Assembly: GCF_049803835.1 (NCBI RefSeq)
Contig: NZ_JBNAGK010000006.1
Coordinates: forward strand, 186,001-250,000
Reading direction: 5' to 3'
DNA from: Pacificoceanicola sp049803835
GTDB taxonomy: Bacteria; Pseudomonadota; Alphaproteobacteria; Rhodobacterales; Rhodobacteraceae
DNA: 64,000 nt
Numbering within the stretch: the first letter of the stretch is position 1; every line of letters starts with the position of its first letter. Under the pieces are notes generated by a model. That model worked only from the letters and a program-made list of their open reading frames with translations, was not told the origin of the DNA and ran no database searches. Position numbers and translations under genes: made by a program. Shown in pieces: positions 33,189 to 41,633 of the stretch.

Positions 33189-33698
33189 TCAATGCAACCG
33201 AAAGGTTGGACTGCTCCAGATGACGTAGCTGTGCGGTTCCGTTGCCGACATTGCCGTGATTGCGGTCTCGAAATCCGCGCCCGGAAGAGCCGAGAGCACG
33301 TCGAAGAGGGCATTCGCGCCTTCCGCGTCGATGGGGATGGCCAGGAGGCCGTCGCGTCCGGCGAGAACCCACTGCACCACCATCAAATCCAGCACCTCGA
33401 TCCGAACCTGCCGCAGGCCGTCGACAGAGACGATGCCGCCGCCGTCCGGGGCGAAATAGCTGATCTGCCGCTCCGTCACCTCGACGATCCCCGCCCCGCC
33501 GCCCTCGCGGTAGAGCCTGGCCCGGCGCAGACCGATCCAGGCCAGAGCAATACCGAGGAGCAGCACGACAAATCCGATCCAGTGCAGGATGCCGCCGCCG
33601 GTGAAGAATCCCCAATAGAGGCCCACCGCGAACACCGCGAGGCCGATGAACACCTCGCGGAACCGCGCGAGGGCGGCGGCAGCTTCGGGGCGGATCAC
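33189..33698 (-). CDS. two-helix membrane protein with PH-like cytoplasmic domain, unknown function
   Basis: 169 residues. Two transmembrane helices (about 17-32 and 38-58) are followed by a short basic loop (LRRARLYRE) and a beta-rich domain (VEVTERQISYFAPDGGGIVSVDGLRQVRIEVLDLMVVQWVLAG) like bacterial PH-type domains. The GTG start shares four bases with the rsmE stop (GTGA), so translation is coupled. A 17-bp dyad overlaps its stop codon. Not a recognised named family. Confidence 0.8.
   Translation of the reverse strand: MIRPEAAAALARFREVFIGLAVFAVGLYWGFFTGGGILHWIGFVVLLLGIALAWIGLRRARLYREGGGAGIVEVTERQISYFAPDGGGIVSVDGLRQVRIEVLDLMVVQWVLAGRDGLLAIPIDAEGANALFDVLSALPGADFETAITAMSATEPHSYVIWSSPTFRLH
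33192..33208. promoter_or_regulatory. second ATGCAACC-AAGGTTG dyad, upstream of gshA
   Basis: ATGCAACCGAAAGGTTG differs from the 31107-31123 copy at two central bases. It lies 69 bp before the gshA start, at the very end of the preceding gene, in a suitable place for a gshA promoter element. The overlap with coding sequence means it could be chance. Confidence 0.4.
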
Positions 33699-34420
33699 GT
33701 CCAGTCCCCCAGATGCGCCTGCCACAGCGCCATGGCCGCCACGGCTGCCGTATCCGCCCGCAGGATTCGCGGACCGAGGCTGACGGGGTGGGCGAAGGAC
33801 AGCGCGTGCAGGCGCTCCCGCTCGGCGGGGCTGAACCCGCCTTCGGGGCCGATGAGAATAGCCCAGGGTCCGGTGTCGTCGCGATGCGGCAGGGCCATCG
33901 CCTCCCCGACCTTCGCTTCGTCGCAGAACATCAGCCGCCTGTCCTCCGGCCAATCCGCCAGAAGCGAATCCAGCCGGTGCAGGTCCGCCACCTCGGGCAC
34001 GAAGGTACCGCCGCATTGTTCGGCGGCCTCCACCGCGTGGGCCTGCAAACGATCCTGCCGGATTCGCTCGGCATTGGTATACTCGGTCTGAACAGGGACA
34101 ATCCGCCGCGCCCCCATCTCCGCCGCCTTTTCGACGATGAAATCGGTGCGGGCCTTCTTGATCGGCGCGAACAGCAGCCAGAGGTCCGGCGGCAGGCGCA
34201 AAGGCGCGGATTGCAAGCGGCAAACCAGTGTCCCGCCCCGTTTTCCCGCCTCCGAGACCTCCGCCTGCCACTCGCCGTCCGCCCCGTTGAACAGCGCCAC
34301 GACGTCGCCGACCGCGAGCCGCATTACGCCAAAGAGATAATGGGCCTGCCCCTGATCGAGCGGCACAGGTTGTCCCTCCCCCAAAGGGTGCTGTACGTAG
34401 AGGCGGATTTTCGCAGTCAT
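33695..34420 (-). CDS. rsmE: 16S rRNA (uracil1498-N3)-methyltransferase
   Basis: 241 residues of the RsmE SPOUT family: an N-terminal PUA-like domain (HYLFGVMRLAVGDVVALFNGADGEW), then the knotted methyltransferase with KARTDFIVEKAAEMGARRIVPVQTEYTNA, AILIGPEGGFSPAERE near 185-200 and LGPRILRADTAAVAAM near 216-231 for SAM binding. It modifies the 16S rRNA decoding region. ATG 34420 is chosen over 34432. Only 12 bp separate it from the divergent ubiA start. Confidence 0.94.
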   Translation of the reverse strand: MTAKIRLYVQHPLGEGQPVPLDQGQAHYLFGVMRLAVGDVVALFNGADGEWQAEVSEAGKRGGTLVCRLQSAPLRLPPDLWLLFAPIKKARTDFIVEKAAEMGARRIVPVQTEYTNAERIRQDRLQAHAVEAAEQCGGTFVPEVADLHRLDSLLADWPEDRRLMFCDEAKVGEAMALPHRDDTGPWAILIGPEGGFSPAERERLHALSFAHPVSLGPRILRADTAAVAAMALWQAHLGDWT

Positions 34421-34432
34421 GAGGCGCACCAT

Positions 34433-35398
34433 ATGACCGGCACTTCGCAGACGCCAGAGGCCGAAGGACAAGTCCGCGACGCCGTGAAAGGCAACTGGGT
34501 CGACCACCGTGCCCCGGCCTGGACACGGCCCTATCTGCGCCTGTCCCGCGCCGACCGGCCCATCGGGACATGGCTGTTGTTGCTGCCGTGCTGGTGGGGG
34601 CTGCTGCTGGCAATGGTGGCGGACGGCCAGGCGCGCTGGTTCGATCTGTGGATCTTTGTCGGTTGCGGCATCGGCGCGGTGCTGATGCGCGGCGCGGGTT
34701 GTACGTGGAACGACATCACCGACCGCGACATCGACGGATCGGTGGACCGCACCGCCTCGCGCCCGATTCCCTCGGGCCAGGTGACCGCGAAGCAGGCGCT
34801 TGGCTGGGCCGTGATCCAGTCGCTGATCGCCTTTTGCATCCTCGTCACCTTCCCGCCCGCGGCCATCGCGCTCGGCGTCCTCTCCCTCGCCCCGGTGGCC
34901 ATCTACCCGTTCGCCAAACGGTTCACCTGGTGGCCGCAGGTCTTCCTCGGAATCGCGTTCAACTGGGGCGCGTTGCTGGCCTGGACGGCGCATTCCGGCG
35001 CGCTCGGCTGGCCCGCCGTGCTGCTCTATCTCTCGGGCATGGCCTGGACGCTGTTCTACGACACGATCTATGCCCACCAGGACAAGGAAGACGACGCGCT
35101 CATCGGCGTGAAATCCACCGCCCGCCTGTTCGGCGACAACACACCGGCCTGGCTCGCGCGTTTCATGGTGATCTGCGTTACGCTGATGGGCGCGGCCGTG
35201 GTGCTCGCTGTGCCGTCCGGGGACATTCTGAAACTGGTGGTCCTGCTGGTCGGCCCATGGGCCATGGGCTGGCACATGCTCTGGCAGATGCGTCGCCTGA
35301 AGATGGACGATGCGGACCGTCTGCTCGAACTGTTTCGGTCCAATCGCGACGCGGGCCTGATTCCCGTGCTGTTTTTCGCCATCGCGGTCCTGCTGTGA
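34433..35398 (+). CDS. ubiA: 4-hydroxybenzoate polyprenyltransferase
   Basis: 321 residues, eight to nine predicted membrane helices. Aspartate motif 1 NDITDRDIDGSVDRTASRPIPSG lies near 93-115 and motif 2 YDTIYAHQDKEDD near 208-220; these bind the Mg-diphosphate of the polyprenyl donor. It attaches the isoprenoid tail to 4-hydroxybenzoate in ubiquinone synthesis at the inner membrane. Its promoter must lie within the divergent rsmE coding sequence because the gap is only 12 bp. Confidence 0.95.
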   Translation: MTGTSQTPEAEGQVRDAVKGNWVDHRAPAWTRPYLRLSRADRPIGTWLLLLPCWWGLLLAMVADGQARWFDLWIFVGCGIGAVLMRGAGCTWNDITDRDIDGSVDRTASRPIPSGQVTAKQALGWAVIQSLIAFCILVTFPPAAIALGVLSLAPVAIYPFAKRFTWWPQVFLGIAFNWGALLAWTAHSGALGWPAVLLYLSGMAWTLFYDTIYAHQDKEDDALIGVKSTARLFGDNTPAWLARFMVICVTLMGAAVVLAVPSGDILKLVVLLVGPWAMGWHMLWQMRRLKMDDADRLLELFRSNRDAGLIPVLFFAIAVLL

Positions 35399-35451
35399 TT
35401 GCCTAACACGCGCGGCTTGCGTATCACCATCGCACTTAACAAAGGGTACAG

Positions 35452-37368
35452 GTGCCGATGCGGCTCTCTTCGCTGTTCACGATCCTGGGCACGTTCATCG
35501 CGGCCGCAGCCATCAGCCTCGTTTCCGCGTATTTCTCCGTCGGCATGATCGAAACGGCGTCGAAGGCGGATGTGCTGAACGAACTGGATCGCGAAGGGCT
35601 GACCTGGGCAGAGGTGGACACCAATGGCCTGCAGGTGTTCCTGATCGGCACTGCCCCGGACGAGGCGACGCGGTTCCAGGCGCTCAGCACGGCGGGCCGG
35701 GTGGTGGATGCCGCGCGGGTCATCGACCAGATGCTGATCGAGGAACCGGAAGACTTTGCCCCACCGCATTTCTCCGCCGAGATCCTGCGCAACGATGCCG
35801 GGATTTCCGTGATCGGCCTGATCCCCGACTCGACCGACCGGGACGACCTGATGCGCCAGTTCCGCGAGATCGCAGGGTCCGCCGGCGTCTCCGACCTGCT
35901 GGACGTGGCCGACTATCCCTCGCCGGAAGGCTGGGACGCGGCCCTGCGCTTCGCGGTCGGGGCGCTGCGCGATCTGCCACGCTCGCAGATCTCTGTCGAC
36001 GCGGAGAGGGTCTCGATCAAGGCCATGACGGACAGCGGCGAAAGCAAGAAACGGCTGGAGACCGCGCTCGCCCGGCGCAAGCCCGAGACGCTGCGGCTCG
36101 CACTCGACCTGACGGCGCCGCGGCCGGTGATCACACCCTTTACCCTGCGCTTCGTGATCGAGGACGGCACGCCGCGCTTCGATTCCTGCTCCGCCGACAG
36201 CGAGGAAGGCCGCGACCGGATCCTGCGTGCCGCCACGCGGGCCGGGCTCGAAGGAAAAGCCACCTGCACGCTGGGTCTCGGCGTGCCGTCCCGGCATTGG
36301 CCCGACGCCGCAGAACTGGCCATTGGCAAGGTTCGGGAACTGGGCGGTGGCTCGGTGACCTTCACCAATGCCGACGTGGCGCTGATTGCCCTGGAGGGCA
36401 CTGACCAGGGGCTGTTCGACCGGGTCGTGGGCGAACTGGAAGCCGCCCTGCCGGAGGTCTTCGTCCTGCATGCCACCCTGCCCCAGCCTGCCGAGCAGAA
36501 GGACGAGGGCACGCCCGAATTCATCGCGACGCTCAGCCCGGAAGGGGCGGTGCAGATGCGCGGACGCCTGTCCAGCGAGATCGCGCGTCAGACCGTCGAC
36601 AGCTTCGCCCGCGCCCGTTTCGGCTCTGGGAAGGTCTACATGGCCGCGCGCGTCACGGACGACCTGCCGGGCGACTGGCAGGTCCGGACCCTCGCCGGCA
36701 TCGAGGCGCTCTCGCAACTGGTCAACGGCGCGGTCACGGTGACTCCGGACCAGGTCATCGTCGTCGGGAACACCGGGAACACCGAGGCCAGCGCCGACAT
36801 CGCGCGGCTGCTGACCGGGAAGCTGGGCGAGGATGCCAAGATCGACATCGACGTCGAGTACATGAAGAAGTTCGACGCGTCTCTCGGCATTCCGACGCCG
36901 GAGGAATGCGAGGCCCAGATCGTCGAGATCATCGGCGACCGCAAGATCACCTTCGAGCCCTCCAGCGCCACGCTCGACGGATCGGCCAAGGACATTCTCG
37001 ACGAACTGGCGGACCTGCTGAAGAAATGTGGCGACATCCCGATCGAGATCGGCGGTCACACCGACAGCCAGGGGCGCGAGACGATGAACGAGGAACTCAG
37101 CCGCGAACGCGCACAATCGGTGCTCGACGCGCTGCGCGGACGTCTGGTTCCTGTGGCATCCTACACGGTGAAAGGCTATGGCGAGGCCGAGCCGATCGCC
37201 GACAACAGCACCGAGGACGGCCGCGAGGCAAACCGGCGCATCGAGTTCAAACTGCTGCGGCCCGAGCCGACAGAAGACCAGGAAACCACCACGGAGACGG
37301 TGGAAGACACGTCCGACGCCACAGGCGCAACGGACTCCGCGCCCGCAGAAGGAACCGGCGATGAATAG
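35452..37368 (+). CDS. OmpA-domain protein with repeated BON-like modules
   Basis: 638 residues. There is an N-terminal membrane segment (LFTILGTFIAAAAISLVSAYF). A long periplasmic region carries several short alpha/beta modules (NGLQVFLIGTAPDEATRFQAL, AGISVIGLIPDSTDRDDLMRQF, EGAVQMRGRLSSEIARQ, DQVIVVGNTGNTEASADIARLL) like BON or secretin-type repeats. The C-terminal OmpA peptidoglycan-binding domain is about 495-610 (IEIGGHTDSQGRETMNEELSRERAQSVLDAL). The acidic tail is low-complexity. It probably links inner membrane and cell wall. Start is GTG 35452 (AAAGGG 5 bp before) or ATG 35458. Confidence 0.87.
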   Translation: MPMRLSSLFTILGTFIAAAAISLVSAYFSVGMIETASKADVLNELDREGLTWAEVDTNGLQVFLIGTAPDEATRFQALSTAGRVVDAARVIDQMLIEEPEDFAPPHFSAEILRNDAGISVIGLIPDSTDRDDLMRQFREIAGSAGVSDLLDVADYPSPEGWDAALRFAVGALRDLPRSQISVDAERVSIKAMTDSGESKKRLETALARRKPETLRLALDLTAPRPVITPFTLRFVIEDGTPRFDSCSADSEEGRDRILRAATRAGLEGKATCTLGLGVPSRHWPDAAELAIGKVRELGGGSVTFTNADVALIALEGTDQGLFDRVVGELEAALPEVFVLHATLPQPAEQKDEGTPEFIATLSPEGAVQMRGRLSSEIARQTVDSFARARFGSGKVYMAARVTDDLPGDWQVRTLAGIEALSQLVNGAVTVTPDQVIVVGNTGNTEASADIARLLTGKLGEDAKIDIDVEYMKKFDASLGIPTPEECEAQIVEIIGDRKITFEPSSATLDGSAKDILDELADLLKKCGDIPIEIGGHTDSQGRETMNEELSRERAQSVLDALRGRLVPVASYTVKGYGEAEPIADNSTEDGREANRRIEFKLLRPEPTEDQETTTETVEDTSDATGATDSAPAEGTGDE

Positions 37369-37690
37369 AACGGAATTCATCATTGCAACTGCCATTATCC
37401 TGTTCGTGGCGTTCTGCCTCGGATGGTTCGCAAACTGGCTGGTGCATCGGTTCAGCCGGGTCAGCCAAGCCGACATGGACCAACTCGAGCGCATGAGCCA
37501 GGAGCTGCACGAGGCGGAGGAAACCCGCGACCAGGCGATCACATACCTGCAGCAGCGCGAGGCGGAACTGACCAACCAGCTGGCCCAGACCGAGGCAGAG
37601 TTGACCGCGGCCATGGACGGCCTGCGGGAGGCGCGGCAGGAGGCCGAGGAAATGCGGCTCTACGTCGAGCGTTTGCAGCAGACGGGGTGA
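37361..37690 (+). CDS. small membrane-anchored coiled-coil protein
   Basis: 109 residues: one transmembrane helix (IIATAIILFVAFCLGWFANWLV, about 7-28), then a continuous charged coiled coil rich in Glu, Gln and Arg (AEETRDQAITYLQQREAELTNQLAQTEAELTAAM onward). Its ATG overlaps the stop of the OmpA-domain gene by 8 bp, so the two are translationally coupled and probably act together at the envelope. I do not recognise a named family. Confidence 0.85.
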   Translation: MNRTEFIIATAIILFVAFCLGWFANWLVHRFSRVSQADMDQLERMSQELHEAEETRDQAITYLQQREAELTNQLAQTEAELTAAMDGLREARQEAEEMRLYVERLQQTG

Positions 37691-37726
37691 GGCCAGGTCT
37701 TTATCTCGCCTTGACTTGAGGGGTTT

Positions 37727-37925
37727 CGCCGTGCTTGCGCACGGCGACCAACGCGCCTTCGGCGCGCGCGGGGGCTCTGCCCCCACGGCTCATTCGAGCC
37801 TCCCCCGAGGGTATTTGAGGACCAAAGAAGATCCAGTCGCGCGAATACGGCTTCATTGGTCTCAAAATTCTGCGGGGTCCGGGGCAGAGCTCAGAAGAAA
37901 AATTCTGCCGTGACAAAATTTTCCT
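37727..37925 (+). repeat. 3'-end-associated repeat, copy 3, with tandem hairpins and AAAATTCTGC elements
   Basis: This fills most of the 251-bp gap after the coiled-coil gene. Three hairpins follow each other: CGCCGTGC/GCACGGCG (37727-37746), CGCGCC/GGCGCG (37752-37766) and GGGGGC/GCCCCC (37770-37784). Then GGTATTTGAGGACCAAAGAAGA (37810-37831) is found, with an inverted GGTC partner at 37851-37861 (CTTCATTGGTC). AAAATTCTGC occurs at 37864 and again near 37899. No gene seen. Confidence 0.75.
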
Positions 37926-37941
37926 GCGCCGCAGGAGCCGG

Positions 37942-38526
37942 TCAAGCCAACGCGCGAAGCCAGAATTGCAGCCGGTGGTCGGTTTGCTCGGCTTCACCGA
38001 TGTCCTTCCATCGGAACGTCGCCTGGACACCGTCCAGGGGCGCATACCCGCGCTTTTGCCAGAATGGGTCGAGTGGCGCATAGGTCGCGGGGCGGAGCGG
38101 GTGATCCGGTGGGCGCATGACGCTGCAAAAGGCGCTGTAGCGGGACCCGAGAGCCTGCGCATGGGCCTCGCGCAGGTCGAAGAATCGATGCCCGATGCCC
38201 TGCCCGCGGTAATCCGGCAAGAGCACGGATTCGGCGCAGTAGAAGATATCTCGGAGCGCAAAGTCCGTTTCCGCAAACGGTGCCGCGAAATCCTCTGCGT
38301 GGTCCGCCATGGGCGTGCCCGTCGCCGCGCCAACGAGCCGCGTGCCGTCGAAGGCCCCGACCAGAACCGCTGTTTCTCTCTCCCGATAGGTCTGCAGGTA
38401 CGTGCGTTCGTACTCCAGTGACCCGTCGTAGAGATACGGGAACGCCCGGAACACGGTGATCCGCAGGCGGGCGACATCGTCAAGAGCGGCGTCGAGCGCC
38501 GCACCGGTCAGGACCTCGACCCGCAT
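37942..38526 (-). CDS. GNAT-family acetyltransferase
   Basis: 194 residues. The acetyl-CoA binding loop is SVLLPDYRGQGIGHRFFDLREAHA near 112-135, preceded by RLVGAATGTPM (strand 4 region). The C-terminus has YAPLDGVQATFRWKD. Its substrate is unknown. ATG 38526 shares one base with the stop of the upstream SnoaL-like gene, so they are coupled. Confidence 0.9.
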   Translation of the reverse strand: MRVEVLTGAALDAALDDVARLRITVFRAFPYLYDGSLEYERTYLQTYRERETAVLVGAFDGTRLVGAATGTPMADHAEDFAAPFAETDFALRDIFYCAESVLLPDYRGQGIGHRFFDLREAHAQALGSRYSAFCSVMRPPDHPLRPATYAPLDPFWQKRGYAPLDGVQATFRWKDIGEAEQTDHRLQFWLRALA

Positions 38527-38921
38527 CAGGAGACCTGTCGGATCCAGTCGGCGAGGTTGTAGTAGGTCACGACCCGGCTGATCCTGCCATCCTTCAGCGA
38601 GAAGAAGGACCCGGCGGGCAGGCGGTAGGTCTGGCCCTTCGCTTCCGGGAGGCCGGAGTCGGTTTCCAGATACGTCCCGTTGACGATGAACTCCGCCGCG
38701 CCACGGGTTCCGTCCTCGTTCACGAAGAGCACCATATCGGTCAGGTTTTCGCGGTAGCACCGGGTCATATGGGCGCAGAACTCGGCAAACAGCGTCTTGC
38801 CGATCCGGACGTTGCCCTCGTTGACGTGATGCGCCACGTCCTCGGTCAGACAGTCCAGCATTCCATCGGTATTTCCGGCGTTGAACTCCGCGAAATAGCG
38901 TTCGATGACTTCCCGGCTCAT
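38526..38921 (-). CDS. SnoaL-like/ketosteroid-isomerase-related protein
   Basis: 131 residues of NTF2-like fold. VIERYFAEFNAGNTDGMLDCLTEDVAHHVNEGNVRIGKTLFAEF and the C-terminal FFSLKDGRISRVVTYYNLADWIRQV match the ketosteroid-isomerase-related subgroup. Possibly a small-molecule isomerase or hydrolase; the ligand is unknown. It starts 4 bp after the LMW phosphatase gene, within the same minus-strand cluster. Confidence 0.88.
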   Translation of the reverse strand: MSREVIERYFAEFNAGNTDGMLDCLTEDVAHHVNEGNVRIGKTLFAEFCAHMTRCYRENLTDMVLFVNEDGTRGAAEFIVNGTYLETDSGLPEAKGQTYRLPAGSFFSLKDGRISRVVTYYNLADWIRQVS

Positions 38922-38925
38922 GGCC

Positions 38926-39366
38926 TTACCCCCATTTTTCCCGCAGTTTGCCTGCGATCTGATCACGTGTCTGGCGATAGGCGTTGAGCTTCTGCTCGCG
39001 CGTCTCGCCGATCCCGGTTGGATCCATGATCGGCCAGTACTCGACGGTCAAGTGGTAGAAACGGGTGAGTTCCAGCGCCCGGCGCTGCGAGGCCGGCGAC
39101 AGGGTCACGATCACGTCGAAGCCCGACAGCGCTTCGCCCATCTCTTCGAGCTCCTCGAAGCTCCGCGAGCGGTGGCGCGACAGGGCAACGTCCATCTCGG
39201 CACAGACCGCGATGGCAAAGCCGTCGATCTCGAGGTCGTTCACCACGCCGACGGACTGCACGTAGGCGTCTGTGCCGAAGAGCTTCTTCATGATCCCTTC
39301 GGCCATCGGCGAGCGCACCGCGTTGTGATCGCAGCAGAACAGCACCGACTGGGGGAGCTCCGCCAA
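38926..39366 (-). CDS. low-molecular-weight protein-tyrosine-phosphatase-like protein
   Basis: 146 residues. The P-loop CDHNAVRSPMAEG (C12 and R18) follows the CX5R rule with serine after. The general acid region is YWPIMDPTG near 107-115. Members are tyrosine phosphatases or arsenate reductases. The start is TTG 39366, 2 bp past the UPF0262 stop, as no ATG precedes the P-loop. In many alphaproteobacteria this gene follows UPF0262 near hisD and infA; here only the UPF0262 partner is seen. Confidence 0.88.
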   Translation of the reverse strand: MAELPQSVLFCCDHNAVRSPMAEGIMKKLFGTDAYVQSVGVVNDLEIDGFAIAVCAEMDVALSRHRSRSFEELEEMGEALSGFDVIVTLSPASQRRALELTRFYHLTVEYWPIMDPTGIGETREQKLNAYRQTRDQIAGKLREKWG

Positions 39367-39368
39367 GG

Positions 39369-39848
39369 TCAGCCCCCGAAGTGCAGCACGCAGATCAACG
39401 TGAACAGGCGGCGGGCGGTGGCATCATCGACCTCGGCTTTGCCTTCGAGCCGTTCCTGCAGGATGCGCGCGCCTTCGTTGTGGATACCGCGGCGGGCCAT
39501 GTCGATGGTTTCGATCTGGCTGGGCGGCAGGGTCTTGACCGCGTCGAAGTAACTTTTGCAGATCGCGAAGTAGTCTTTCACCACCTGCCGGAATGGCGAC
39601 AGCGACAGGTGGAACTCAGCCGCCTTCTCGTGGCTCTCGGTGGTCACATCGAAGACCAGCCGCTTCTCGCGGATCGAGAGGCCAAGGTTGTACGGCCCTT
39701 TCGGCACCACCCGGTCATCGCGGGCGGGCAGCGAGAAGGAGTTTTCCTCCATCAGGTCGAACATCGCCACGCGGCGTTCCTGTTCGATCTCTGGCGTCGG
39801 CGGCGGCAGGCCACCGTCATCCAGAACGATATGGGCGATATGGGTCAT
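39369..39848 (-). CDS. UPF0262 family protein
   Basis: 159 residues. Typical UPF0262 pieces are IAHIVLDDGGLPPPTPEIEQERRVAMFDLMEENSF, GPYNLGLSIREKRLVFDV and DYFAICKSYFDAVKTLPPSQIETIDMARRGIHNEGA. The family is restricted to alphaproteobacteria and has no known function. It heads a four-gene minus-strand cluster (UPF0262, phosphatase, SnoaL-like, GNAT) with very short gaps. Confidence 0.94.
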   Translation of the reverse strand: MTHIAHIVLDDGGLPPPTPEIEQERRVAMFDLMEENSFSLPARDDRVVPKGPYNLGLSIREKRLVFDVTTESHEKAAEFHLSLSPFRQVVKDYFAICKSYFDAVKTLPPSQIETIDMARRGIHNEGARILQERLEGKAEVDDATARRLFTLICVLHFGG

Positions 39849-40043
39849 GGGACGGTCTTTCGCAGGTGCAGCAATTTTGTAGCAGCCGCGCGGGCATCTT
39901 GGCAATATGATGCTTTTGTGTCGTACCATCCGAGCCGTGCGGCCAGCGCGGCACAGACACTCACGCCTGTGGCCGTCACCGGGCCTCTGGCCAAGCCGGC
40001 GCGCCTGTGCTCCAAACGGCGGCACATCGAAGAGGACAGAACC

Positions 40044-40916
40044 ATGACCGAGATCATCACCGCGCTTTCCGAGATTTCGGACCGATACGACGCACTTTTC
40101 GTCGACCTCTGGGGTTGCGTGCACAACGGCAGGAAGGCGATTCCCTCGGCCGTGCAGGCGCTTGTCCGTTATCGCGAGCGCGGCGGGGCGGTCATTCTCG
40201 TCACCAACGCCCCCCGTTCGCGCCACGAGGTCGCCAAGCAGTTGGAGTTCTTCGAGGTGCCGAAGGAGGCCTATGACGACATCGCCACGTCCGGCGACAG
40301 CGCCCGCGTTGCGATGTTCCGCGGCGCGGTCGGGCAAAAGGTCTGGTTCATGGGGCAACCGCACGACCTGTCCTTTTTCGAGCCGCTGAAGATGCTGAAG
40401 GACCCGGTGGAGATCACCCGCGTTCCGTTCGAGCAGGCCGAAGGTATCATCTGCTGCGGTCCCGAGGACCCGCACGCCGAGCCGGACGTCTATCGCCCGC
40501 AATTCCTCTATGCCAAGCAGAAGGGCATGAAACTGCTCTGCGCCAACCCCGACATCGTGGTGGATCGCGGCGACAAGAGGGAGTATTGCGCCGGGGCTGT
40601 GGCGCAACTCTATTCCGAGATGGGCGGCGAGAGCCTCTATTTCGGGAAGCCGCATCCGCCAATCTACGACCTTGCCCGCCTGCGTCTCGCCGAGCATCGC
40701 AAGGGCATCACCGACGCCGGAATCCTTGCCATCGGGGATGGTCCGGCGACGGACATTCGCGGGGCCATGGGCGAGGATCTCGATTCTCTGTTCATTACGG
40801 GCGGGCTGGCCCGAGAAGAGACCAAAACGTCGCATATGCCTGATCCGGAGGCTCTAACCGATTATATCCAAAAGGAAATGATCAGTCCGACATTCGCCAT
40901 GGGAACCCTGGCGTAA
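40044..40916 (+). CDS. HAD-superfamily class IIA hydrolase (TIGR01459-type)
   Basis: 290 residues. HAD motif 1 ALFVDLWGCVHNG (about 17-29; the nucleophile is the D of VDLWG), motif 2 LVTNAPRSRHEV near 53-64, motif 3 Lys in YFGKPHPPIYDLA near 200 and motif 4 LAIGDGPATDIRGAMGEDL near 232-250. The TIGR01459 group is a NagD-like phosphatase subfamily of alphaproteobacteria with unknown substrate. ATG 40044 is preceded by an AGAGGACAG stretch. Confidence 0.92.
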   Translation: MTEIITALSEISDRYDALFVDLWGCVHNGRKAIPSAVQALVRYRERGGAVILVTNAPRSRHEVAKQLEFFEVPKEAYDDIATSGDSARVAMFRGAVGQKVWFMGQPHDLSFFEPLKMLKDPVEITRVPFEQAEGIICCGPEDPHAEPDVYRPQFLYAKQKGMKLLCANPDIVVDRGDKREYCAGAVAQLYSEMGGESLYFGKPHPPIYDLARLRLAEHRKGITDAGILAIGDGPATDIRGAMGEDLDSLFITGGLAREETKTSHMPDPEALTDYIQKEMISPTFAMGTLA

Positions 40917-41030
40917 CGAATTAGCCCTTGATTTTTCTGCGTCCGCAAAGTAATAAAATTGCCAATCAGCGCGTCTTGGAGCGCATTTATTACCTGAGCA
41001 TACCGGCGCAGCGGGATCATGGAGGGCCAG

Positions 41031-41474
41031 ATGTTGGACAATCTGCCACGCGGAACGATCTGTATCGAAGACATCGAGATGGGTATGTCCCGTTACCTGC
41101 GGAAGGTCGTGACCGACCAGGACATCGAGATGTTTGCCCAGATCTCGACAGACCGGAACCCGGTGCACCTCGACGACGACTATGCGCAGGACACCATCTT
41201 CGAGGGACGCATCGCGCACGGAATGCTGACCGCCGGTCTGATTTCCGCCGTGATCGGGGAACAGCTGCCGGGCCATGGCACCGTCTACCTCGGCCAGACG
41301 CTGAAGTTTCTTGGCCCGGTGCGTCCCGGCGACACCGTCTATGCGGAGGTCAAGGTGACAGACATCGACATCGCCAAGCGCCGTGTGACGATGGACTGCC
41401 ATTGTTCCGTCGACGGCAAGAAAGTCCTGATCGGCGAGGCCAAGGTTCTGGCGCCGTCACGCAAGTTCGACTGA
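41031..41474 (+). CDS. MaoC-like (R)-specific enoyl-CoA hydratase
   Basis: 147 residues of hot-dog fold. The hydratase motif with catalytic Asp and His is DRNPVHLDDDYAQDTIFEGRIAHGM (about 37-61). The single-domain PhaJ-like size suggests supply of (R)-3-hydroxyacyl-CoA, for example for polyhydroxyalkanoates. ATG 41031 is selected over 41019 because a perfect GGAGG lies 5 bp before it. A terminator follows 36 bp after the stop. Confidence 0.9.
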   Translation: MLDNLPRGTICIEDIEMGMSRYLRKVVTDQDIEMFAQISTDRNPVHLDDDYAQDTIFEGRIAHGMLTAGLISAVIGEQLPGHGTVYLGQTLKFLGPVRPGDTVYAEVKVTDIDIAKRRVTMDCHCSVDGKKVLIGEAKVLAPSRKFD

Positions 41475-41510
41475 ACCAAAGCAGGCGGTGCGGCCCACCC
41501 GCGCTTCCGA

Positions 41511-41545
41511 AGCCCGCCGATCCCGCCGGATCGCGCGGGCTTTTT
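41511..41545 (+). terminator. Rho-independent terminator of the MaoC gene
   Basis: AGCCCGC (41511-41517) and GCGGGCT (41535-41541) enclose the inner stem CGATCC/GGATCG with a CGCC loop. The T-run (41541-41545) follows. Confidence 0.9.
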
Positions 41546-41633
41546 CCTGTCGCCGGTGTCGTCGCGACACGGGCGAAGGGTTCTTTCCGCCGTGGCCTTG
41601 TAGCGGCCTGCCTCGCAATCTACATCACGGGAC

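Noticed and set aside
39369..40835. Long open frame antisense to the HAD hydrolase, continuous with UPF0262
   Set aside because: Only the part from ATG 39848 matches a known family; the rest mirrors the high-GC hydrolase gene and lacks any protein-like motif.
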